Positions 56,984-64,000 of a DNA stretch of 64,000 bases are shown here, piece after piece. The DNA comes from Burkholderia lata (lineage in GTDB: Bacteria > Pseudomonadota > Gammaproteobacteria > Burkholderiales > Burkholderiaceae): positions 372,001-436,000 of the forward strand of contig NZ_CABVQK010000001.1 in the NCBI RefSeq assembly GCF_902499335.1, read 5' to 3'. Made by a program: the position numbers and the translations under genes. Numbering within the stretch: the first letter of the stretch is position 1; each line of letters begins with the position of its first letter. The notes beneath the pieces are model-generated. The model was not told the DNA's origin and made no database searches. It was given only the letters and a program-made list of their open reading frames with translations.

Positions 56984-59215
56984 TCAGAAATCATAGGTCA
57001 ACGACACTCGCGCGGTGCGCGGCGCACCCGGGAACAGGTACGCATCGCCCTGCTGCTCGCCCGCGTCGCGCCAGTAGAACTTGTTGAACAGATTGTCCAC
57101 CGACACGCGCAGCACCGTGCGATGGCCGCCGATCTTCGTCGTATAGCGCGCGCCGAGATTGAACACGAACCACGACGGCACGCGCGCGGTGCCCTCCTCG
57201 TTCGCATTGCGGGCCGCGCTGTACTCGACGCCGCCCAGCACGTTCAACCCCGCGACGCCCGGCACCGCGTAGTCCGCATACAGCGACGCGCGCAGCGCCG
57301 GTACGTTGATGATCTGGTGCCCTTCGTACGCCGGCGACCCGGAATCGTACGCACGGGCACGAATCGCCGCGACGCTGGCCGTCAGCCCCAGGCGCTCGGT
57401 CACGCGCCCGGCCGCGCCGAGCTCGATCCCCTGGTGCCGCTGCGTGCCACGCTGCACGAACGTGTAGCTGGTGCCCGATGCGTCCGGGTCGGCGAACTGG
57501 AACGGCTTGCTGATCGAGAACACGGCGGCCGTGAGGCTCAGCCGGTCGAGCCAGTCGTATTTCGCGCCGACCTCGATCTGGTGCGACTCGACGGGCGGCA
57601 GGAACGCATACGCGTTGGTCGCGCGCACGGGCGCCTGGTCGCCGAGCGACAGCGCCTTGCTGTACGACGCGTACAGCGACAGCACGTTCACCGGCTTGTA
57701 GACGAGCGCCACCTGCGGCAGGAACACCGAGCGATCGGTATGCGTCGTGTCGCCGTCGAGGCTGCTCCAGCTGCGCTGGCGCAGCAGCACTTCCTTGCCG
57801 CCCGCGAGCACCTGCCAGTGTTCGCCGATGCTGATGCGGTCGAGCCCGAACACGCCGTATTGCCACGCGTCGAGGCGCGGATATGACGGGCCGGGCGAAT
57901 TCGGCGACGGCGCGAACGTCGTGTCGGGCCCGTAGATGTTCTCGCTGCCCACGTAGTCGTACACGGCGTCGGCCATGCTCACGACGCGGCGCTGCACGCT
58001 CACGCCGAGCGTCAGCTCGTGCCGCAGCGGGCCCGTTGCGAACTTGCCGGTCGTGACCGCGCGCAGGTCGTCGTTGCGCCGGTATTCGCCGGGGCTGCGG
58101 AAGTCGTAGACGTCATAGTCGCCGTTCGCGCCGAAGAAGAACGGCGACGTCGCGCCGGCCGTGCAGCTCGCCGCGTACGAGCAGCCGTACGCGAACGCGC
58201 TGTTGTCGTCGATCATCGTGCGGCTGCGGCCGGCGGCGATGTAGGCCTTCCAGTCGTCGTTGAACTGGTAGTCGAAGCGCGCGTTCAGGTTCAGCGCATC
58301 GGTCGTCACCGGTTTCGCCCACGGCTGCGTGCCGAGCGCCTTCGACGTCGTCTTGATCGACGGCACGACGGTGCCGCCCAGCAGCTGGTAGCCGGGTGCG
58401 GAACGCTGGATCCACTGCTGGAATTCGGCGTTGAGCTGCAGGCTCGCGCGCGGGCTGATGTCCCAGTCGGCGGCGATCGAGCCGAACGTGCGCCGTCCGT
58501 TCGTGCCGTCGATGTACGAGTGCATGTTCTCCTTCGCGGCATTGATCCGGAAGCCGAACTGGTTGTCGGGGCCAAAGCGGCGGCCGAGATCGACGGCCGC
58601 CGACGTCGAGCCGCGGCTGTCGACGCCACCCGTCACGCTCGCGACGTTCGCCGAGCGCTTCGTCACGAAGTTGATCACGCCGCCCGGCGCGACAACGCCG
58701 CTGTCGATACCGGCGAGCCCCTTCAGGATCTCGACGCGCTCCTTGTTCTCGAGCGGCACGTTCTGCTCGCCGGACACCGTCAGCCCGTCGATCCGGATCG
58801 CGCTCGCGAGATCGACCGGGAAACCGCGGATCGCAAAGCCTTCGAAATACCCGACCGGCGCGTAGTCGTTGACGACCGACGCGTCGTTGCGCACGACGTC
58901 GCTCAGCCGCTTCGCCTGCTGATCGTCGAGCTGCGCGCGCGTCACGACGCTCACCGACGCCGGCGTGTCGCGCAGCGGCGCGTCATCGAGCCCCGCAACC
59001 GACGCCGTGCGTGCGCGCAGCGCGTTGCCGCGCTCGCCGCTCACCGTGATCGTCGGCAGCGTCGCGCTGCCGGCTGCCTCCGTGTCCGGGGCCGGCGTGC
59101 CGCCCTGCGCCGCGGCAGCCTGTGCCGCGAAAAGCGTGATGCCGAGACCGACGCCAAGCCCGACCTTCGCGCGCCGCCGCCGTGCGGGCGACGCTGTTGT
59201 TCTATTCACCGTCAT
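56984..59215 (-). CDS. TonB-dependent outer-membrane receptor
   Basis: The 743-residue protein has a signal region, a plug domain (ITVSGERG, then PASVSVVTRAQLDDQQAKRL near 88-107) and a 22-strand barrel ending VSLTYDF. Its wording is FhuE/siderophore-receptor-like, but the operon context (PnuC and kinase) points to a vitamin. It has no N-terminal signalling domain. The ATG at 59215 was chosen; an upstream reading to 59356 adds an unlikely leader. Confidence 0.88.
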   Translation of the reverse strand: MTVNRTTASPARRRRAKVGLGVGLGITLFAAQAAAAQGGTPAPDTEAAGSATLPTITVSGERGNALRARTASVAGLDDAPLRDTPASVSVVTRAQLDDQQAKRLSDVVRNDASVVNDYAPVGYFEGFAIRGFPVDLASAIRIDGLTVSGEQNVPLENKERVEILKGLAGIDSGVVAPGGVINFVTKRSANVASVTGGVDSRGSTSAAVDLGRRFGPDNQFGFRINAAKENMHSYIDGTNGRRTFGSIAADWDISPRASLQLNAEFQQWIQRSAPGYQLLGGTVVPSIKTTSKALGTQPWAKPVTTDALNLNARFDYQFNDDWKAYIAAGRSRTMIDDNSAFAYGCSYAASCTAGATSPFFFGANGDYDVYDFRSPGEYRRNDDLRAVTTGKFATGPLRHELTLGVSVQRRVVSMADAVYDYVGSENIYGPDTTFAPSPNSPGPSYPRLDAWQYGVFGLDRISIGEHWQVLAGGKEVLLRQRSWSSLDGDTTHTDRSVFLPQVALVYKPVNVLSLYASYSKALSLGDQAPVRATNAYAFLPPVESHQIEVGAKYDWLDRLSLTAAVFSISKPFQFADPDASGTSYTFVQRGTQRHQGIELGAAGRVTERLGLTASVAAIRARAYDSGSPAYEGHQIINVPALRASLYADYAVPGVAGLNVLGGVEYSAARNANEEGTARVPSWFVFNLGARYTTKIGGHRTVLRVSVDNLFNKFYWRDAGEQQGDAYLFPGAPRTARVSLTYDF

Positions 59216-59819
59216 TGTTCTGGATGGAAAACTCGCCACTCGACCCTGTCGAAACCCGTTACGAAGCTGCGAAGCGTGCCCGCGACCGGATCCGGCCCTT
59301 CCACCGGACGCAAGCGCCGGCGCGATATTCATCAGACGAACCGGACGATACGGCACGCAAGCGGGCCGCTCGGTCGGGAAGACGCAGGATGGGACTCGGA
59401 TTCAGGTGACGCACCGGGAACCGACGCAGCCGTCGACGGGTTCGTCGGGGGCGTGTCGGGCGGCCGGCTGCATCGCGCGGTCATGTCATGCGGGGGGACG
59501 CTTCGAACGCCCCGGTGCGGGCGCGACGTACTTGCGCGCACCGTTCGATGGAACGGCGGCGTGCCCGTCGCGCGCGACATCGCGGCGCGGCGCGCATTTT
59601 ACCCCGGGCGGGGCCGGCCGCCCTGGAATCGGGCGAAACGGGAGGCAGGGAAGGCGGGAATAGGGACAGCGCGATTCGCGCGGCACGACGACGGTGCCGA
59701 TGCGCGCGTGACTGGCGTCGTGCGCGGCCGCCTCAATCACCGGCGCAGTCGCGCGCCGGTCATGCGGCTGGAATTCGGAGCGGGAACGCTTCCCCGCTCG
59801 CGATCCGGCGGCCGGTTGG
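59216..59819. other. 604-bp intergenic region, possible long leader of the TonB-receptor operon
   Basis: No gene is supported. TAAAAT at 59596-59601 (minus strand) could be a -10 element, which would give a leader of about 370 nt. A bulged hairpin, CGAACG..GTGCG with CGCAC..CGTTCG, lies at 59504-59547. I find neither a TPP nor a cobalamin riboswitch core. Confidence 0.45.
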
Positions 59820-60023
59820 TCAGAACCCCTGCATCGTCACGGTCGGATCGACGACCAGGTGCACGACGCCGTAGATCACCGCCCCGACGAGCACCGCGAG
59901 GATGATCGCCACGAACGGCAGCATCGTGAAGTTGGCGTTCGCGAGATCGGTCGCGTGCGCCTTGCTGTTGCGTACGCCGAAGAAACTCCACAGAACCAGT
60001 TTGATCATGCCGAGCAGTTTCAT
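59820..60023 (-). CDS. DUF2970 small membrane protein
   Basis: The 67-residue protein has the DUF2970 pattern (VLWSFFGVRNSKAHATDL near 10-27) and one C-terminal membrane helix (about 34-57). The family is widespread in beta-proteobacteria and has no known function. AAAGGAGCGCA precedes its ATG. It has no clear operon partner. Confidence 0.82.
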   Translation of the reverse strand: MKLLGMIKLVLWSFFGVRNSKAHATDLANANFTMLPFVAIILAVLVGAVIYGVVHLVVDPTVTMQGF

Positions 60024-60146
60024 GATTGCGCTCCTTTCATCTATCGGTTGACGCTATCGTCGATCCGACCGGCATCCGAAAAAAGAAGCAGTTGCGCGCG
60101 CTTTTCGCGCAGCAGGGTGACTGCGGCGGCATGTCGCATGGGTGCG

Positions 60147-62234
60147 TCAGCGGTCGAGCACGAGCGGTTCCGACCCTTGCGCGGGCCGCGCGACGCACAG
60201 CAACGCGCAGCCGGGTTCGACCGGTGCGTCGGGCACCTGTTCGTAGTCGACCGCGCCGGACAGCACGCGCGTCGCGCACGTGCCGCACGACCCGGAGCGG
60301 CATTCGGACGGCACGTCCACGCGCTGCCCTTCCGCGAATTCGAGCAATGTGCCGTCGGCGGGCGTCCACGCGGCTTCGCGGCCCGTGCGCCGGAATACGA
60401 CCGGCACGCTCGCCACCGCCGGCGTGGCAGGCGTGCGGGTCGCGCTGCGTGCCACGCTCGACGGCCCGAACGCCTCGAAACGGATGCGTTCGTCCGGCAC
60501 GTTCAGCGCACGCAGCCCGTCGTACAGGTCGCGCATGAATGCCGACGGCCCGCACAGGTAGAAGTCGTAGTCGTCGAACGTCAGGAGCCGCTTCAGTTGC
60601 GCGATGTCGATGCGGCCAGCGTGGGCTGTCGAGCCTTCGTGAGGATGACTGTCGAACCAGTGGAGCGACAACCGTTCGTCGGCGGCGGCAACGCGTGCCA
60701 GCGCCTCGACGAACGGTCGATCATCCGATTCACGCGCGCCGTGCACGAACACCACGCGGCGCGACGGTTGATCGTCGGACAGCGCGCGGCGCAGCATCGC
60801 GACCATCGGCGTGATGCCGATGCCCGCCGACACGAGCACCGCGGGGCGCGGGCTCGCGAGATCGAACGTGAAGCGCCCGCGCGGCATCTGCGCGTCAAGC
60901 GTCATGCCCGCTTGAGCGTGATCGTGCAGCCAAGTCGATACGCGCCCTTCGCGCTTCACGGTGATCCGGTAATGCGCGCCGCCCGGTGCATCGGAGAGCG
61001 TGTAGCTGCGGATCGACGGCGCATCGCCGCCCGGCAGCGCGACGCGCAGCGTCAGGTGCTGCCCGGCTTCGTAGGCCGGTAATGCGCCGCCGTCCGCCGG
61101 TTCGAAGTGGAACGAACGGATCGCACGCGCTTCGTCGACGATCTGTGCGATGCGCAGCGGCCGCCATGTGGGTGCCGATGTCGATGCGGTCGCCGATGCC
61201 GATGCCGATTCGGGTGCGGGTGTAGACGGCGCCACCACCGCGCCCGCGCCTGCCCCCGTCCCCGCCGCCATCGCCGCGAACTGCGGCGCGCGTTCGACCG
61301 CCGACCACCGGAACGGCAGCACCGCACGCATGCGCCGCACTTCCCGCACATGGAACCGCACGACCCGCTGCGCGCCGTCGAACGACGCGACGAGCGGCCC
61401 GTCCCACACGATCTCGGCACGCGCAGCCACATACAGCAGGTCGCCGCTGTCGAAATCGACGAACAGCAGCCCCGCGCGCGGATCGTGCTGCAGGTTGCCG
61501 AGCGTGTTGAAGAAGCGGTTGCCGCTGAAGTCCGGCGTCGTCAGCGTGTGTGCATCGTCGACGCGCACGAAGCCCGGCATCCCGCCGCGATGCGACACGT
61601 CCGCCCCGCGAGCAGCGCCCGCGTCCGTCGACGTGTTCGCGCTCGCAACGAAGAACGTATCGGCCTGCGCAAGCAGCGCGCGATCGGCATCGCTCAACGC
61701 GTCCGCCACGTCGGGCCCGGCGGATGCATCGACGTCCCGTGCGACGAACGTCGGCTTGCGGCCCTGGATGTACTTCGCGCAGTTGCCGAAGCTCTGCTCG
61801 ACCGCGATCGTCAGCGCGTCGCCGTCGACTGCGCGCACGACGCCGTTGACGCGATTGCGCCGCCGCGTATCGAATTCGATGCCGAGCCCGCCGAGCGGCG
61901 CGCCCGACTGCCACGCACCGGCCAGCGGATCGCCCGGCAACGCGCGCGCCGCGATGCGCAGCGTGTGCGCGTCCGGCGACGTCACGAACCCCGGCGCACC
62001 GGCCCGTAGCGTCGCCCACGGCTGGCCGTGCGCATCGACGCCGCCGAGCACGAAGAACGGCAACTGCGCAAAAAACGTCCGGTGCTGGTCCGGCATGAAG
62101 CGCCGGATCCCGCGCCTGCCAGCCGAACCCGCGGCCTCCGTCACGCCTGCACGCTGCTGCACGGCAAGCTCGCCCGCGTGAAACGGTGCGCTGTCGAGTT
62201 CCCAGCCCGGTACGACGGCGGTCGGGGTGTTCAT
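60147..62234 (-). CDS. Fusion of PPOX-like flavin domain, ferredoxin reductase and 2Fe-2S ferredoxin
   Basis: The 695-residue protein has three parts. A pyridoxamine-phosphate-oxidase-like split barrel covers about 40-310. A low-complexity Ala/Ser/Thr linker runs near 325-355. A ferredoxin-reductase part (RSYTLSDAP for FAD near 420, GIGITPMVAML for NAD(P)H near 470) occupies about 358-585. A plant-type ferredoxin at about 605-695 has cysteines in ECRSGSCGTCATRV and a last one in GCALLC. Electrons would pass from NAD(P)H through FAD to the 2Fe-2S centre. The acceptor is unknown. A glutathione transferase gene lies 36 bp upstream in the same direction. Confidence 0.85.
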   Translation of the reverse strand: MNTPTAVVPGWELDSAPFHAGELAVQQRAGVTEAAGSAGRRGIRRFMPDQHRTFFAQLPFFVLGGVDAHGQPWATLRAGAPGFVTSPDAHTLRIAARALPGDPLAGAWQSGAPLGGLGIEFDTRRRNRVNGVVRAVDGDALTIAVEQSFGNCAKYIQGRKPTFVARDVDASAGPDVADALSDADRALLAQADTFFVASANTSTDAGAARGADVSHRGGMPGFVRVDDAHTLTTPDFSGNRFFNTLGNLQHDPRAGLLFVDFDSGDLLYVAARAEIVWDGPLVASFDGAQRVVRFHVREVRRMRAVLPFRWSAVERAPQFAAMAAGTGAGAGAVVAPSTPAPESASASATASTSAPTWRPLRIAQIVDEARAIRSFHFEPADGGALPAYEAGQHLTLRVALPGGDAPSIRSYTLSDAPGGAHYRITVKREGRVSTWLHDHAQAGMTLDAQMPRGRFTFDLASPRPAVLVSAGIGITPMVAMLRRALSDDQPSRRVVFVHGARESDDRPFVEALARVAAADERLSLHWFDSHPHEGSTAHAGRIDIAQLKRLLTFDDYDFYLCGPSAFMRDLYDGLRALNVPDERIRFEAFGPSSVARSATRTPATPAVASVPVVFRRTGREAAWTPADGTLLEFAEGQRVDVPSECRSGSCGTCATRVLSGAVDYEQVPDAPVEPGCALLCVARPAQGSEPLVLDR

Positions 62235-62270
62235 CGCGTTCTCCCTGAGCAGGCGCGGTTTCGGTGGGTG

Positions 62271-62915
62271 TTACGCGGCGAGCAGGCCCGCGCGCGTCGT
62301 CGGCATCGCGATGAAGCCCGGCAGCGCCTCGATGCGCGCCAGCCACGCACGCACGTGCGGATACGGTTCGAGCGACACGCCGCCTTCCGGCGCGTGTGCG
62401 ATGTACGAGTACGCGGCGACGTCCGCGATCGTCGGCTGCGCGCCGGCCGCGAACGGCTTGCCGGCCAGCTCGCGGTCGATCACGTCGAGCACCTTCGCGG
62501 CCGTGCGCTTGGCGGCGTCATGGTCGAGCTGCGCGCCGAACACGGTCACGAGCCGCGCGGCGGCCGGCCCCGATGCGATCGGCCCAGCCGCATACGACAA
62601 CCAGCGCTGCACGATCGCCGCGCTTGCCGGATCGTCGGGCAGCCAGTGCGCGTCGCCGTAGCGCTTCGCGAGGTACACGAGGATTGCATTCGAATCGGCG
62701 ATCACCGTGCCGCCATCGTCGATCACGGGTACCTGCCCGAGCGGATTGAGCGCGAGGAACGCCGGTTCGCGCTGCGCGCCGGCCGCGAGATCGACGTCGA
62801 CGGTCTCGGACGGCAGGCCGAGCAGCGACAGGAACAGCCGCACCCGATGTGCGTGCCCCGAGAGGAGGAACGAATAGATGCGAATCGGCGAGGCGGGCTT
62901 GCGGGCGGCAGACAT
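62271..62915 (-). CDS. Glutathione S-transferase family protein
   Basis: The 214-residue protein has a thioredoxin-like N-terminal domain (NPLGQVPVIDDGG, then ADSNAILVYLAKRYG near 73-87) and a helical C-terminal domain with TIADVAAYSY. This is the bacterial GST plan. It probably shares a transcript with the fusion oxidoreductase and diverges from a LysR gene. The substrate is unknown. Confidence 0.87.
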   Translation of the reverse strand: MSAARKPASPIRIYSFLLSGHAHRVRLFLSLLGLPSETVDVDLAAGAQREPAFLALNPLGQVPVIDDGGTVIADSNAILVYLAKRYGDAHWLPDDPASAAIVQRWLSYAAGPIASGPAAARLVTVFGAQLDHDAAKRTAAKVLDVIDRELAGKPFAAGAQPTIADVAAYSYIAHAPEGGVSLEPYPHVRAWLARIEALPGFIAMPTTRAGLLAA

Positions 62916-62997
62916 GGAAACACTCCGGAATCTCGCGCCGCCGGGGATCGGCGACGAACAACCGCAGCGTAGCGCTCGCCGTTCGTCGCCAGAAGAC

Positions 62998-63020
62998 GGA
63001 TAATCGAGGAAACATTATCC
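62998..63020. promoter_or_regulatory. LysR-type dyad between the GST and LysR genes
   Basis: GGATAAT-N9-ATTATCC has 7-bp perfect arms. It lies in the 126-bp divergent spacer, 21 bp before the LysR start. It is a likely autoregulatory and activating site. Confidence 0.55.
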
Positions 63021-63041
63021 TTTTTCATAGGACAATCGACG

Positions 63042-63992
63042 ATGGCCGATCTGCGCGACGTGAACCTGAACCGGCTGGCGATCTTCGTCGCGGTGGTCGA
63101 CGCCGGCTCGCTGACGGCCGCGGCCGAACGGCTCGGCCTGGCGAAGACGGTCGTCAGCACGCACATGCAGCGCCTCGAATCCGAGGTCGGCGCGAACCTG
63201 CTGGTGCGCACGACGCGGCGGCTGAGCGTGACCGACGCAGGGCGCGCGTTCTACGACGCGTGCCGCGACATCGTGCGGGCCGCCGAAACCGCGCTCGACG
63301 CGGTGTCGTCCGACGCGGGGCCGCTGCGCGGCACGCTGCGCGTGAGCGTGCCGATCGACTACGGCGCGCTGGTCGTCGCGCCCGCCGTCGTCGCCTTGCG
63401 CGACCGGCATCCGGGGCTCGACGTCGAACTCGTCGCGAACGACCGCGTGGTCGATCTCGTGGCGGACAACCTCGACGTCGCGATCCGCATCGGCCGCCTC
63501 GCCGATTCGAACTATCGCGCGGTGCAGCTCGGCACCTACGAGAAATGGCTGGTCGCAAGCCCCGCGTTCATCGCGCGCCATGGGCGGCCGCACGATCCGG
63601 ATGCGCTCGCCGCGCTGCCGTTCGTGATGCTGTCGACGCTGCCGCGCCCGCATACGGTCGAAGTCGAAGACGCGAACGGCGGCACCGCTTCAGTGCGCTG
63701 CATCGCGCCGGTCATGTCGAACACCGCCACCGCGTGCCGCGCGATCGTGCTCGCGGGCGGCGGCTTCGGGCTGCTGACGGATTTCTCGACCGCCGACGAC
63801 GTCGCGGCCGGCCGGCTCGTGCGGCTGCTTCCCGCGTGGCGCTCGGCGCCGGCCGGGATTCATGCGGTGTATCCGTCGACGCGGCTGCCTTCGCCAAAGG
63901 TGCGGGCGTTTGTCGACGCGATGAAGGCGCGGATCGGGGAGGCGCCGGCAGCGCCGGTGCAAGCGACACGAGCGAAACCCACAAGCGGTTGA
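63042..63992 (+). CDS. LysR-type regulator of the GST/oxidoreductase pair
   Basis: The 316-residue protein has an N-terminal helix-turn-helix (LAIFVAVVDAGSLTAAAERL) and an effector domain. It diverges from the GST gene and is the obvious controller of it and of the fusion oxidoreductase. Its stop is at 63990-63992, eight bases before the window ends. Confidence 0.88.
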   Translation: MADLRDVNLNRLAIFVAVVDAGSLTAAAERLGLAKTVVSTHMQRLESEVGANLLVRTTRRLSVTDAGRAFYDACRDIVRAAETALDAVSSDAGPLRGTLRVSVPIDYGALVVAPAVVALRDRHPGLDVELVANDRVVDLVADNLDVAIRIGRLADSNYRAVQLGTYEKWLVASPAFIARHGRPHDPDALAALPFVMLSTLPRPHTVEVEDANGGTASVRCIAPVMSNTATACRAIVLAGGGFGLLTDFSTADDVAAGRLVRLLPAWRSAPAGIHAVYPSTRLPSPKVRAFVDAMKARIGEAPAAPVQATRAKPTSG

Positions 63993-64000
63993 TTCCGGAT

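Noticed and set aside
59216..59819. TPP or cobalamin riboswitch in the leader of the TonB-PnuC-kinase operon
   Set aside because: I looked on the minus strand for CTGAGA and the TPP core and for the B12-box pattern; none is present. Only ordinary GC-rich hairpins are seen.

Overview
The window is a GC-rich (about two-thirds G+C by eye), densely coded stretch of a Burkholderia chromosome, most likely from the Burkholderia cepacia complex. The support for this is the codon use, an IrlRS-like metal two-component system, DUF4148 and DUF3717 proteins, a Burkholderia-type porin and many LysR regulators. Most of it is accessory metabolism, transport and regulation rather than core machinery. The two housekeeping-type genes I recognise best are argG and lysP.

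Layout. 1-3.5 kb: a truncated TetR regulator with two copies of its likely operator, a DUF3313 lipoprotein, an MCE (PqiB-like) lipid-transport protein and a small membrane protein. 3.5-12.6 kb: hydrolase, LysR regulator, DUF3717 protein, lysine permease, diguanylate cyclase, FUSC protein and argG. 12.8-15.7 kb: an AT-richer island with a broken deaminase toxin, a MORN-like (YwqK-type) immunity candidate translationally coupled to a short endonuclease V, and an orphan gene. This copies the order of Bacillus ywqJ-ywqK-ywqL. 15.8-25.6 kb: P-loop kinase-like protein, PL7 lyase lipoprotein, tartrate transporter/dehydrogenase/LysR set, another LysR, a Fur-box gene, AraC/LysE pair and a methyltransferase. 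25.6-31.6 kb: an HpaBC-type flavin monooxygenase operon with cupin and DUF2848 genes, a stand-alone IscS, a MarR regulator whose promoter shares a sequence with the monooxygenase promoter, and a SnoaL-like protein.

31.7-37.3 kb is an RNA-repair locus. The CARF-AAA+ activator RtcR faces a sigma-54 promoter that drives a structured, apparently non-coding leader and then slipin, RtcB ligase and a nucleotidyltransferase. The leader contains a near-perfect tRNA mimic: acceptor, D and T arms are intact, but the anticodon arm is a short hairpin capped by GCAA. Neither rtcA nor a Ro/Rsr gene is present in the window.

37.5-43.1 kb: two secreted proteins, an O-methyltransferase, metY, and a ZIP-type transporter behind a MerR-type promoter. 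43.1-54.8 kb: a porin and small periplasmic proteins, then a czcCBA heavy-metal efflux operon co-transcribed with irlRS. ATGACG boxes recur in front of czcC, the porin and the DUF4148 genes, suggesting one metal or envelope regulon. 55-59.2 kb: a TonB receptor - PnuC transporter - kinase operon that looks like vitamin uptake with trapping by phosphorylation. 59.8-64 kb: a DUF2970 protein, a PPOX-reductase-ferredoxin fusion, a glutathione transferase and its divergent LysR regulator.

All calls come from reading the sequence and recalled family knowledge; no search was run.
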